A stretch of DNA of 64,000 bases from CAZDVQ01 sp964508975 (lineage in GTDB: Bacteria; Bacteroidota; Bacteroidia; Chitinophagales; Saprospiraceae): NCBI GenBank assembly GCA_964508975.1, contig CAZDVQ010000020.1, positions 1-64,000 of the forward strand, written 5' to 3'. Shown here in pieces: positions 44,081-57,600 of this stretch (position 1 is the stretch's first letter; the number at the start of each line of letters is the position of its first letter). A program made the translations under genes and the position numbers. The notes beneath the pieces were generated by a model. The model did not search any database and had not been told where the DNA came from. It was given only the letters and a program-made list of their open reading frames with translations.

Positions 44081-44109
44081 GGTAAAGTTGTGCCATGCGC
44101 AACTTTACC
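44081..44109 (+). promoter_or_regulatory. Perfect 10-bp inverted repeat between two genes
   Basis: GGTAAAGTTG and CAACTTTACC enclose a 9-base loop, 23 bases before the start at 44132. There is no T-run, so it is not a normal terminator. It could be an operator or an RNA hairpin controlling the small gene that follows. Confidence 0.45.
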
Positions 44110-44131
44110 TATTATAATTATCCAAAGCATT

Positions 44132-44638
44132 ATGATGTTGCAATCCATTTTGTTGAGCACTGTGTTCCTATTCAATAGCCTGGCCCTGCCAACCGCTCAG
44201 CCCCCTAAGAAAACTAAGTACAAAAACAACGATTTTGGTATCGAGGTGACCTTTCCTGCCAAATTTAACGAGCAGGCCATTGTACATGAACTGGGCTCTA
44301 GTATCGAGGTAACCAGCGAGTATGAAGGTGTAAAGTTTATATTACATTGCACCAAACATACCAAAAAGTTGCGCACGGAAGATGCTGCTGACTTGGCCTT
44401 GGTTGGCTTTGAAAGCTTTTTGAAAGCATCCGGTGGCAAGCAACTCAAGTTGAAATCAGAGGATCTGGATGGTGTGAAAGGCCATTCCGCTGTCATCAAA
44501 ACTGAGGATGCCATGTGGTACTATCGCAGTTACGTCAACAAACAGGTACAGTATCAAATTATGGTATCTATCCCCGACCCCAACGAAGCAGATGCCTTGC
44601 GGGATGAATTCTTTAGTTCCCTGAAGATAAAGCTTTAA
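44132..44638 (+). CDS. Small exported protein, PsbP/DcrB-like
   Basis: A frame open from 44090 but with a credible signal peptide only from ATG 44132 (MMLQSILLSTVFLFNS, cut near PTAQ), giving 168 residues. The mature part (KNNDFGIEVTFPAKFNEQ ... FFSSLKIKL) has the alternating pattern of PsbP/DcrB-like folds, but I cannot assign a family with certainty. It is the last gene before a 1-kb gene-free stretch, and a hairpin lies just upstream of it. Confidence 0.65.
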   Translation: MMLQSILLSTVFLFNSLALPTAQPPKKTKYKNNDFGIEVTFPAKFNEQAIVHELGSSIEVTSEYEGVKFILHCTKHTKKLRTEDAADLALVGFESFLKASGGKQLKLKSEDLDGVKGHSAVIKTEDAMWYYRSYVNKQVQYQIMVSIPDPNEADALRDEFFSSLKIKL

Positions 44639-44678
44639 GCGTATTTGATCCTTTTTAGCCCAAAGTAGTTTTTTATTT

Positions 44679-44847
44679 GGGCGTGACGGCGTGCTATGGC
44701 AGCACCACCACGGGTGGTCTGCCGCAGCACGCCGTCGCCGTGTTCGCGCGGTCGCGTTGTTTCTTTGTGGAGCCCTTTGGGTTTAACGGCTCGTCAGTGC
44801 TATTCACCTGCGGACGTAAGGGCCATAGCCCTACACATGGCTCACAC
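44679..44847 (+). repeat. GC-rich structured repeat, copy 10
   Basis: Begins GGGCGTGACGGCG. The first hairpin has arms GACGGCGTGCT / AGCACGCCGTC (11 bp, perfect) enclosing a second nested stem around CCACC-ACG-GGTGG. The middle is diverged, and the end CACATGGCTCACAC is shared with copy 11. The interval 44848-44925 is AT-rich with no gene. Confidence 0.8.
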
Positions 44848-44925
44848 AACGATGGAGCTTCAATCTATTTTAAAAGGAGCTTCAACTTAATTATGGTCAC
44901 GATTATTAATTTTTTATTATTTTTT

Positions 44926-45061
44926 GGGCGTGCCGGCGTGCTAGCCAAACCACAAAAGTGGCTTGGCTAGCACGCCGTCGCCGTGTTCCGGGCTCGCCTA
45001 ACGGCTCGGTGCTGCGCACCAGCGGCCACGAGGGCCGCTGCCCTGCACATGGCTCACGCAA
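44926..45061 (+). repeat. GC-rich structured repeat, copy 11
   Basis: Begins GGGCGTGCCGGCG. A perfect 15-bp stem (CGGCGTGCTAGCCAA / TTGGCTAGCACGCCG) carries a small inner CCAC-AAAA-GTGG hairpin. The core is GGCTCGCCTAACGGCTCGG and the end CACATGGCTCACGC. It is inverted with respect to copy 12 about 120 bases on. Confidence 0.85.
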
Positions 45062-45180
45062 TTGCGTGTAACTCGAAGCCAGAATTAACGTATTTATTAA
45101 ACACAGTTAACGGAATAAAATTTTTCCAGCCACGTCAAAATCCCCCAAAAACAGTTTTACATAGGTTTTTAATGGCCTAG

Positions 45181-45288
45181 CGATGCGGAGGGGTGGCCAA
45201 AGGCCAGACCCGCGCAGCGGGGCCGAGCGAACAGCGAGCCCCGTAGCGTAGCGCCCAGGCCCGGGTGAAACAGGGCCTGGGAGGCCCC
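45181..45288 (-). repeat. GC-rich structured repeat, copy 12
   Basis: Minus-strand orientation from 45288. The first hairpin is CCCAGGCCC / GGGCCTGGG (9 bp), the core GGCTCGCTGTTCGCTCGG, then TGGCC-TTT-GGCCA. It is tail-to-tail with copy 11. The 350 bases that follow, up to the giant gene, are AT-rich and hold a promoter box but no gene. Confidence 0.85.
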
Positions 45289-45488
45289 AAAATAATGTCA
45301 GATTAGCATAAAATACGGCAGTATAGACAAATTTCAGGCGCTTGTAATTGAGATTAAATACATTGCATGGCGTTACATATGTATTTTTTGAAAATGTATA
45401 TTGCGTCACAAAATGCCATTAAAATCTTAAAAAAAGATTTTTTTTCAATACTTTTTTTAAAAAAATATACACGATAAGATTTTTGCAT

Positions 45489-45496
45489 TACCTTTG
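45489..45496 (+). promoter_or_regulatory. Promoter -7 box of the second giant gene
   Basis: TACCTTTG, an exact TAnnTTTG match and identical to the box of the first giant gene, 150 bases before the chosen start. The following GTACCATGATGTAC is a short imperfect palindrome that could be an operator. Confidence 0.55.
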
Positions 45497-45638
45497 TACC
45501 ATGATGTACCATCTCCCCTGATGATATAATCACCCACAAAAACAATTAGCGGCGCTTTCTCTTTGAAAAACTGAAAAGTTTTTTGGGGAGAATTATTTTT
45601 ATTTTTTTAACTGTAGAGAATCAGCAACCCCCTTGCTT

Positions 45639-48600
45639 ATGAAAGCTCAAATCTTACTCAACAAGATTATTTTAAGCCTTGCTTTACTGCTCCCGCAGTT
45701 AGCATTTGCGCAACCTAATCCATCTTCGGCGGGATCTATATCCTGCTATTATTCTGGCGGTTATGCTCACTTCAACGTAACATCTGCGCCTACGTGCCCT
45801 TGGGGCACTGTGCAGTGGATGTGGTATGGTTGGAATACTGCCAGCAACACAGGCTGGACGAATCAGTACTCTCGTTCCGTACCTATTTCGGCTGGTCAGA
45901 CGGTACAGTATACCATCTGTGCACGCTGCGTTGATCAATATGGCAATGCGGGGAACATTTACGAGAGTTCCTCTTGTTCCGTTACTGGGCCATGTTGCAA
46001 CTTGAGTGCATCTGTTGGCAATATCAACCTGTGTAACAACAACACCATGTGTGCTTCATTAAGCGGTGGTACAGGACCTTATACTTATCAATGGAGTGGT
46101 GGAGGGAATTCTAGTTGTAAGACAATTACCTCAGCTGGTACCTATTATTTGACAGTGACTGACGCTCAAGGCTGTCAGGCCTATGCCTCAGGGACTGCTT
46201 CTGGTTCTGGTACAATCTCTACGTCTATATCTAATACTGCAACAACTATATGTGCAGGAAGTAGCTCAACGCTTACTGCTAACCCAAGTGGATATTCCTA
46301 TAGTTGGTCAAATGGTTCAAACAGTAGGTCAATTACGGTGAGCCCAGGTTCGACCACAACCTATACTGTTACCGTATCTAACGGCACTGGGTGTTCAGGG
46401 GTTAGTTCAAGTACAGTGACGGTAAATCCACAAGTTACTGCCAGTATTACACCTAACGGTTCAATATGTACTGGAGGTAGCCGTACGATTGCTGTTACGC
46501 CGTCAGGCTGTACTAGTTATACCTACAATTGGTCGAATGGTGCCAATACCTCATCCATTTCAGTAAGTCCTAGCAGTACGACGACCTATTCTGTAACGGT
46601 TACGCCAAACTCAGGTTGCAACCGTTGCCCACGCGTGTTGAGCAGTACAGTAACGGTTAACCCGACACCAACGGTTTTTGTATCAGGAACAACGTATGTG
46701 TGCCAGGGCAATTCAACGGTATTATCCGCTATTGCCACGAATGCGTCAAGTTATAGCTGGTCAAATGGTGCTACGACATCCTCAATTACGGTGTCTCCCA
46801 ACAACAATACAACTTATGCTGTTACAGTGACAGGAGCTGGTGGTTGCCAGTCAAATGCCTCAACAGTGGTTACTGTAAATAATTGTACAACCCCAATTTC
46901 ATGGCAATTTAACTGTACCCAGAATAAAAGAGTTGAGGTAGTAGGTCGTGGAACAAATAACGCAGGTACTACCACCTTGAACTTTACGAATACAGGTAAT
47001 ATAGATAGTATTGTAGTTTATGCAGTAGCTAAAAATAACCCGCTGCCATCAACGGTAACTTTTGCATCTGCATCACAAAGCTTTACAGTTGGAGGCACTC
47101 CGCCATCGTTTACCACGAATGGCTGGGGTAACGGTAACGTAAGGTTTTTCAGGGCTAAATTTGATCCAACAGGATCTATTACCCTGACAACCCCACAGCC
47201 TAGCTCAACGTGGTCCTTTACGGCTTATGTATTCCGTAATGATCCAAACGGAATTGCATCAACAGGCTATTACGAGAATGCTTTCATTTACCAAGGTTCT
47301 AGGACAGTAACGCTACCTATTCCAGCAGCTCCAGGCCCAAGGAATATTACCTTGACCGTTCCTATTACAGAAATGTCAAACGATGGTAGGATTGCCACCG
47401 TTACAGCTACCGCTGGTGGCGTTACGAATTCATATACCATCAATAACTGGAACTTAGGCCGTTCTTTAAATATCACTCCATTGACCTTGACCAATGTACC
47501 AGGCAATGCAACGAGTGTAACAATTACAATAACGTCACCTAACAGTAATGGAGACTCCTTTACGATTGGAGGCTCGGTATTCGTGGATGCAGAATGTGGT
47601 TGTCCGAGTACAACGGTAAACATCACTGGCCCTAATACATTGTGTGTAGGTTCATCAACTAACCTATCTGCTCCCGCTGGCTTGAGGTCTTATTTGTGGA
47701 GTACAGGTGCAACAACAAGTTCAATTACCGTTAGCCCTAATACAACATCAACCTACAGTGTAACTACTGAGGATGGTTTTGGATGTGTTGCTTCAGGGAC
47801 TAAAGTATTGACTGTTAACCCGCTTCCTAACGTAAATATTTCAGGTAATACTACTATTTGCCAAGGCACTTCAACTTCGTTGACGGCCACTGGTGGTAGT
47901 ACTTACTTGTGGTCAAATGGTGCTACGTCGGCCACTATAACTGTATCGCCTTCGGTGTCTACACAATATTGTGTAACGGCGACAACTGCAGGATGTTCGG
48001 CCAGCACATGTGCTACGGTCACAGTAAACTCAATTGGTACGGCTTCAATTACCGGACCGAGTGCACTTTGCCAAGGTAGTTCTGCAAACCTTTCGGCCAA
48101 CATGAACGTAGGTGGTACATATAGCTATAACTGGTCAAATGGAGCTACTGCAGCAACCATTACCGTTTATCCTTCGGCCACTACAAACTATTGCGTTACA
48201 ATAACAGACGCCAATGGTTGTACAACCTCAGCTTGTAGAACAATTAGTATTAACCCAAGACCATCGGTGGTTATTAATGGTAATACCTTTGTTTGTCCTG
48301 GTCAAAACCTTGTTTTGTCAGCGGCAGCTTCAGGTGGTACAGGTTTCTCTTATTCATGGTCTAACGGTGCTACGACTTCTAGTATTACAGTAAGTCCTAC
48401 TGGCCCGACTACTTTTGAGGTAACAGTTACCAACAGCTTAGGCTGCTCAGGGGTAGATAACCAGGGTGTTGGTGTAGAGTTTGTACCTAACTTCACCCTA
48501 AATGGTGATAGTGTGATTTGCCAAGGCGGCCAAGCAACGTTGAGTACAAATATCAACGGTGGTGGTTCAGGCTTTACACACCAATGGTCAACAGGTTCTA

Positions 48601-51600
48601 CAGCTTCAAGTATTACGGTTTCACCGGCAAGTACAACAACTTATACCGTAACCGTGAGCAACTCTTCGGGTTGTTCGACTATCCGTTCAAGGACAGTTAC
48701 AGTTAATCCAAATATCAACGTATCTATTGTTGGAACAGGTCAGCTTTGTGCTGGGGCTTCTGTAACGCTTACAGCTAACCCTGTAGGTGGTTCAGGATTT
48801 ACCTACCTATGGTCAAACGCTGCAACAACTAGTTCAATTACGGTTACTCCTGCAAGTACGAATACTTTCCAAGTAACAGTTACCAACAGTGGTGGCTGTG
48901 TTGGAACTGCAACAAGAACGGTTATCATTAATCCTAACCCAGTACTAACCTTAGCAAATATACCTGGACCAATCTGTAACGGTCAGTCATTAACTTTGAC
49001 GACTTCAGTTACAGGAGGCACTCCAGCGTTCAATTATATGTGGAGTAATAATACAGCAGGCGGCAATCAATCAACGACTACTGCTGTTGCTACTGGTTCA
49101 AGTCAAACCTACAGTGTTACAGTTTCAGATGTAAACAACTGTACCTCTACTTCTAGTCGTTCTATTACAGTTAATAACTGTCAAGTAGTAGCCAACTGTA
49201 GTTCTACGAATCCAAGTGTTTGTGGAGGAAGTAATGGTACTGCAACAGTCGCTGCAGCTGGTGGCTTAGCTCCTTACGCTTACCTTTGGTCATCAGGCGC
49301 CACAACATCAGCCTCAACAGGTTTGGTAGCTGGAATCTATACAGTTACAGTAACTGATGCGATTGGTAATACAGCAACTTGTCAGGTTAACTTAACTAAC
49401 CCACCAGCACCTGTAGTTACAGTTACAGGTACAAACGTGATTTGTTCTGGAATTTCGACTACCTTGGTTGCATCTGCAACTGGCGGTAGCAGTTTCACCT
49501 ATTTGTGGTCAACTGGAGCAACAACTAGTAGTATTGCAGTTTCTCCGGCTAACTCTACTAACTACACCGTAACAGTAACCAATAACCTGAACTGTAGTAC
49601 CGTAGCTAACCGAACCGTAACGGTGAATGCTAGCCCTGTAATCACTATAAATGCCCCTGCTGGCGTTTGTGAAGGTAGCGCAATCACTTTCTCAACAACC
49701 TCACTTAACTGTTCAGGCTGTACATACCAATGGTCATGTTCAACAAGTAATGCTTCTACTATCACATTTATCCCTACGGCGTCTGGAACATGTTCAGTTA
49801 CTGTAACCAACAGTAACGGTTGTACTGGTACAGCGTCAATTAGCTACGCTGTTTATCCAGCAGTATCTGTAAACGTGACTGGCTCAAATAATATTTGTTT
49901 GGGTACAAATACAACATTGACAGCCACACCAAGTGGTGGCTCTGGTTTTGTTTATGCTTGGTCAACAGGTGCAACAACGTCGTCAATTACCGTGGCCCCT
50001 ACATCTACAATAAACTACGCGGTAACGGTAACCAATGCTAACGGCTGTAATACAGTTGGTAGTCGTTTAGTAGTAGTAAACCCTGCGGTATCTGCAGCAG
50101 TTACAGGTGATAATATCGTTTGTGCTGGTGGTTCTGCTACCTTAACGGTATCTGCTAGTGGTGGCTCATCGTTTACTTATTTGTGGTCAAATGGTGCTAC
50201 AACGAATTCAACTACAGTAAGCCCGTCGGCTACTCAAGCATATAGCGTAACAGTTACAAATAATACAGGCTGTACAACAACGGCAAGTAGAACAGTAACT
50301 GTAAACACTAATCCTGTTGTCACTGTATCTGGTAATAATACATTGTGTGCTGGTTTCTCAACTAACTTAAGTGCTTCAGCCTCTGGTGGTTCGGTGTTCA
50401 GTTATAACTGGTCAAATGGTTCAACAGCATCTACCATTACAGTATCCCCTGCGGCAACTACATCATATACCGTAACTGTGACCAACGAATTTGGCTGTAC
50501 TACAACTGGTAGCCGTTTGGTTACGGTAAATTCTAACCCAAATGTTTCCGTTATATCTTCACCGTTACAGGCTTGTCCAAACCAAGTGGTTAACTTGTCT
50601 GCGACTGCATCTGGCGGAAGTGGTAGCTATACTTATTCTTGGAGTTCAAACACCAATGGTGGAACAACTTCATCTACAACAGCTGTTTTTGCAGGAAATA
50701 GCCAAACATACCGTGTAACGGCTACTGATGCCAATGGTTGTACCGCTTTCAATACTACGGTTATTACTCGTTTTGCAAACTGTAATGTTGTTGTAAACTG
50801 TTCAAAAATTGATCCTTCAACTTGTGGGGGTACCAATGGTTCTGCTAGTGTTGCGACTTCAGGAGGCGTTTTGCCTTACAGCTATGCTTGGTCAAACGGT
50901 GCTAATACCAGTTCTGTTTCAGGTTTGGCTGCAGGCAGCTACGATGTAACAGTTACCGATGCTGTTGGCGTAACGGCTACTTGTGGAGTCGTATTGCAAA
51001 ATCCCCCTGCACCAAGTGCAGTAATTGCTGGTAATGATATTCTTTGTAATGGAGTTTCTACTACATTGACAGTTGCTGCTTCGGGTGGCTCTTCATTTAC
51101 TTACTTATGGTCAACTGGAGCAACAACTGCTTCGATAACAGTTGTGCCAAATACAACCACTACTTATAGCGTAACAGTGACTAATAACGTTAACTGTAGC
51201 GCAGTTGTAAGCAGAACGGTAACTGTAAATGCGGTACCAAACGTATCGTTAACAGGAACGAATACTTTGTGTGTTGGTCAATCTACTTCGCTATTAGCTA
51301 CGGCTACTGGTGGAACTGGATTTAACTATGCTTGGTCAAATGGGTCTACAACAGCCTCTATTTCAATAAGCCCAACATCAACTACTAACTATACAGTTAC
51401 CGTTACAAACGCTAACGGTTGTACAGGCACTGCTGCTTCTTTAGTAACAGTTAACCCTGTACCTGTGGTAACGGTTTCTGGTAATAATGTTATATGTGTA
51501 GGTAATTCTACTACGTTTACTGCTACTGCTGCTGGCGGCTCTGGCTTTACTTATGTATGGTCAAATGGTGCTACTACACCTTCTATCACGGTTAGCCCTA

Positions 51601-54600
51601 CAGCTTCAACAAGCTATAATGTTACCGTGACTAACAGCTTTGGTTGTGTTGGTACTGGCTCAACAACCTTAACGGTTAATCCTCTGCCAGTAGCTAATAT
51701 CGGTGGCACAGATGTGATTTGTTTAAATACAAATACCACATTAACTGCTTTTGCTTCTGTCGGTTCTAGCTTTACGTATGTATGGTCAAACGGATCGAAC
51801 GGCGTTTCAATTACAGTAAGTCCAGCATCTACAACTAACTACACAGTAACGGTTACCAACAATAACGGTTGTACAACTACCGCTAGCCGCACAGTAACCG
51901 TTAACGCAGTGCCAAACGTGCTTGTAACTGGTACAAACGTTATCTGCGAAGGCAACAGTACAACCATTTCAGCTACGGCAAATGGTGGTTCAGGCTTTGC
52001 TTACCTTTGGTCTAATGGTGCCACAACCTCAAGTATCCTAGTAACTCCAACATCTAGCACAATCTATAGTGTGACAGTAACTAATGCAAATGGTTGTACA
52101 GGAACTCAATCTAGGGCAGTGACCGTTAATCCAACGCCTGACGTTACGACTAGTGGTACTAATGTAGTTTGTCGTGGCACTACCACTACAATCTCTGCTA
52201 ACGTTGTTGGTGGTACTGGCTTCACTTATAACTGGTCAAACGGTGCAACAACACCATCGATTACAGTTACCCCAATTGCAACAACTCAATATCAAGTTAC
52301 TGTAACTAATAATAATGGCTGTACGGGCACCTCTTCACGTACAGTAACCGTTAATGATTTCCCTGTAGTTACATTATCTGGAACAAACGTGATTTGCCTA
52401 GGCAACTCAACTACGCTAAGTACTAGCGTAACAGGTGGTACTGGTTTTAACTACAGCTGGTCTAATGGTGCTATTACTAGTGCAATTACAGTTAGCCCTA
52501 CAGCTTCAACAACCTATTTTGTCACTGTAACGAATGCAAATGGTTGTACTGGTACTGCTAGCTATGCAGTAACTGTTAATCCTGTTCCAAACGTTATCAT
52601 TTCTGGTCAAGATGTGATTTGTAATGGAAATTCAACAACACTTGTAACTTCGGTTGTTGGTGGTTCTGGATTCTTATATACTTGGTCAACAGGAGCCAAT
52701 ACACCTAACATTACGGTTTCTCCGTCTACCACAACATCTTATACAGTTACGGTTACCAATGCCAATGGTTGTACAGGAACGGCTACTCGTCAAGTAACCG
52801 TAAATATTACTCCAACACTATCTATCTCTGGTAATGACGTGATTTGCTTAGGTCAAAGTACAACACTTGATGCTAATGGTTCTGGTGGCGTTAGTTTAGT
52901 ATACAACTGGTCTACAGGTGCTACCGGGTTCTCCCAGACATTTGCCCCACTAGTTACCACTACTTACACAGCTACAGTAACGAACAGTAATGGTTGTTCT
53001 GCTACTGCTTCACGTACAGTAACCGTTAATCCTGTTCCAAATCCTGTAATTTCAGGTCAGAATAGCATTTGTGTCGGAAACAGCACTACACTCTCAACTA
53101 GTGTAACTGGTGGTTCAGGATTTACCTTTAACTGGTCAACTGGTGCTACGACAAGTGCAATTACAGTTTCACCAATAGCCTCTACTACCTACACTGTAAC
53201 CGTTACCAATAGCAACGGTTGTACTGGTACCGATGATTACCAAGTTTTGGTAAATCAACTTCCAACCCCATCTATCAACGTATCAGGTGGTGCTACATCA
53301 GTTTGTCTAGGTAGCTCTGCGGTATTGTCTGCTAGTGGTGGTTCAAGCTATTTATGGTCAAACGGCGCTACTACAGCTACGATTAGCGTTAGCCCTACTG
53401 CTACAACTACATACTCTGTCACTGTAACGAATGTCTTTGGTTGTTCTGCAACTACAAGCCAGACTATTACAGTTGACAATAACCCAGTAGTTACCATAAG
53501 TGGTAACGACGAAATTTGTGTGGGCTTCTCTACTGTATTAACCGCAACAGGTGGTAATGCCTTCTTGTGGAACACAGGTGAAACTACACAGTCTATTACA
53601 GTTAACCCTGGTGCATCTAGTACATTCTATGTATCAGTTACGAATGCCGCTGGTTGTACCGCAACTGGTTCTCAATTTGTAACGGTTTTCCCAACACCTA
53701 CTTTAACCATTAGCGGTGCTACAGGCTTGTGTGAAGGTTCTTCTTCTACACTTGTAGCAAATGGCGCCGCAAGTTATGTATGGTCAACTGGTGCTAATAC
53801 GGCATCAATCACGGTTGTTCCGGTTACAATCACCACTTACTGTGTTACTGGAACAGATGCCAATGGCTGTACCGCTTCACAATGCGTTACAGTTGCCCCT
53901 GCGCCTAACCCGATAATCGTTGCTGCAGTTAGTGATCTTTGCGTAGGTCAGTCAACTACCTTAACGGCTAGTGGCGGTATTGCTTATATCTGGAGTACTG
54001 GCCAAACAACAAATGTGATTACGGTAAGCCCAACGGTTACTACTGTTTACAACGTCACGGCCACTGCCTCCAACGGATGTACAGCTACCACTTCGGTTAC
54101 CATTTTAGTGCGCCAGCTACCAGTCATCACTAGTATCCAAAGCAATAACCCAACTACTTGTAATACGGTCGATGGCAACATCACGGTGTTTGCTGCTGGT
54201 GCATCTGGCTCACTTGAGTACAGACTCAATGGTGGTGCATGGCAAGCATCTAACTCTTTCACTGGCCTCGGAGCTGGTTCTTACACGGTTGAGGTTAGGT
54301 ATGTAGGTGGTTTCTGTACCACTGTGAATAGCAGCCCAATCGTACTCTCCGTACCTTTGGCCCCAACAATTACTATTAACGGTGTACTTGCATTCTGTAC
54401 AGGTGGTTCTTCTACCTTGACTGCAAGCGGTGGCCTTACTTACATTTGGAGTACAGGAGCTACAACCCCAAGCATTACTGCAACTGCTGGTGGTGTTTAC
54501 TCGGTTACTTCAACTGCTTCAAATGGTTGTTCTGGTACAGCATCTGTAAATATCGCACAACAACCTGCTCCTTCAGTCGCTATTGCCGGCAATACATCAA

Positions 54601-57600
54601 TATGTGCAGGTTCTGTAGCTTCATTGACTGCAACTGGCGGTGCTAGTTACATTTGGAGCAATGGTTCTACTAGTGCAACAATTACGGTAAGTACTAACGG
54701 TACTTATCAGGTTACTGCTATCGGAGGCAATGGTTGTACTGCAACTGCAAGCCGTACGGTAACGGTAAATGCGGCACCTAATGTTCAAATTTCTGGCCCT
54801 TCAGTACTTTGCTTAGGTACCCAATCAACACTTACTGCCTCTGGTGCTTCTAGCTACCTTTGGTCAAATGGTGCAAATACGCTTTCAATCACTGTTACGC
54901 CTTCAGCTATCACAACCTACTGTGTAACGGGTACTGATGCAAACGGATGTACAGCTTCACGTTGTATCACTGTTTCTCCAGCTCCTAACCCAAGTATTGT
55001 TGCCGCTTCTGGCGAACTTTGCCAAGGAGAAAGCACAACGTTAACCGCTTCTGGTGGTGCATCTTATGCATGGAGTACCAGTGCTTCAACGCCTGTGATT
55101 TCAGCTGCTCCTACAACTTCAACAAACTATACAGTAACCGTTACTTCTTCAAATGGATGTACGGCTACCATCAGCACGCTCGTAATGGTGCGCCCACTAC
55201 CAGTTATTGATAGCATCCACGCTACTGATCCTACATCTTGTAATGTGTCTAATGGTTCTATAGTTGTCTTTGCACAAGGAACTTGGGCTCCATTAGAATA
55301 CAGGCTTAATGGTGGTACTTGGCAAGCTGGTAGCGTTTTCGCTAACCTTGCAGCTGGTTCTTATACTATTGAAGTTCGTTATGTAGGCGGTTTCTGCCCT
55401 GTTGTTTACACCAACACGGTTACCTTAAATGCCGTTAACGCTCCAAGTATTGTAATTAGCGCCCCTGCTAGTATCTGTAATGGATCTTGTAACAATATCT
55501 CTGCGATACTTAATCCTTCTGTATCTCAGCCTGGTGTTACCCTTTTGGCTTACACTTGGAATACCGGTTCGACTACTGCTACAATTAACGTTTGTCCGAC
55601 GACAACTACTACTTATCTGGTTACTACAACCGATGCTAATGGTTGTAGCTCTGCAGCTGCCTCAACAGTAATCGTTAATCCTACTCCTACGGCTAATATA
55701 GTACCACCTGCTGGTGCTTGTGTTGGTGAATCTGCAGCTTTCTCTGCATTCAACGTTGGTCCTGGTGCTACTTACACTTGGGCATTTACGCCGAACGCAA
55801 CTCCTGCAACAGCTACTGGTCTTAGCGCTTCTGTAGTATTTGCAAATCCAGGCAATGCTACAGCTATCTTAACGGTTTCTCAGAATGGTTGTACAAGCCG
55901 TGACACTGTGGGTGTATCTGTTGACCAGGCTGTTTTCGCAAATGCTGGTGCTGATGTGATGATTTGCCAAGGAACTTCAACAATCCTCGGTGGTAACGGT
56001 GGTTCTCCTACTGGCCCGAACGGTGCAGTATTCCAATGGGTTCCTTCTACAGGCCTTAATGACCCTACCGTTTCTAACCCAGTAGCTTCTCCAACTGATT
56101 CTACCGTTTATACAGTGTATGTAACTTACGGCGCTTGCGTTAGTACCGCATTCGTTTCTGTAGATGTTGATGTAAACTCTGTTCCTTATGCCGACGCTGG
56201 TCCTAACCGCCTTATCTGCTCTGGAACATCAGTTACCATCGGTGGTACTCCAACCGGTGAACCCGGCTCTACTTATGCATGGACTCCTTCATTAGGTTTA
56301 AGCAACGCTACCAGCCCTAACCCAACTGCAAACCCAACAGTAAACACTACTTACACGGTGACAGTTACACGCAATGGCTGCCAAATGACCGACAACGTTT
56401 TCGTTGAAGTTATCAATAGCCCATTCGTAAACGCTGGTGTTGATAAAGTTTACTGCGGTTTCGGTACTGGCGTTATGATTGGTGGTACTCCCGCTGGTTC
56501 GCCAACTGCAGTGTTTAGCTGGTCTCCAACTACAGGCTTAAGCAACCCAAATATTGCTAACCCAATTGCTACGCCTTCCGTTACAACCAACTACGTACTG
56601 TCAGTTACCCAAAACGGTTGTACTAGTACTGATACTGTTCGTGTTGTTGTAAATCCTGCTGCTGCTGGCTGTAACTTACCACCAGTTGCTATCAACGATA
56701 TCAACAATACTTTGATTAATACCCCAGTTATGGGCAATGTAAGTACGAATGATTTCGATCCTGAGGGAGGCCTCTTGACATTCACCGTATTGACTAACCC
56801 AACTAACGGAACGTTGACGTCATTCAACCCGAATACTGGTGTTTATGTGTTCAACCCTGCCCCTGGTTTTGTAGGTCAATCACAATTTACTTACTATACT
56901 TGCGATGCCGGTACACCTACACTTTGTGATACCGCAACCGTTACCATCGTGATTCGTGACCGTGATGGAAACAATACGCCTCCTGTAGCTAACGATGACG
57001 TAACTTCTACCTTGGTAGGTATTCCAGTTGATGGCGACCTATTGACAAACGACTTTGATCCTGATGGTGACGTTATTACCGTGAATACTACCCCGGTTTC
57101 TAACCCATCTAACGGTACTGTGACCATTAACCCTGATGGTACATTCACTTACACGCCAAACCCTGGCTTCGAAGGTAACGACCAATTCGTTTATCAAATT
57201 TGTGATCCGTTTAATGCTTGCGATAATGCTACCGTAACCATTATCGTTACAGATGGTGACCCTGTAAACAATCCTCCTTTCGCAGGTGACGACGCAACCT
57301 CAACTTTCATGAATGTTCCTGTAAATGGCAACATGTCTCCTAACGACTACGATGTTGATGGTGATGTACTTGTATACAATGTAAACCCTGTTGCTGACCC
57401 AATGAACGGTACTGTAACCATTAACCAAAATGGTACTTACCAATATGTTCCTAACCCAGGTTATGTTGGTCCAGATAACTTCGTTTACGAAGTTTGCGAA
57501 AGTGGTACGCCTCAAATGTACTGTACTCAAGCTACTGTTTACATCACGGTGTTTACCCGCAATATCCCACCTGTTGCCATCAACGACATCAATGCAACTT

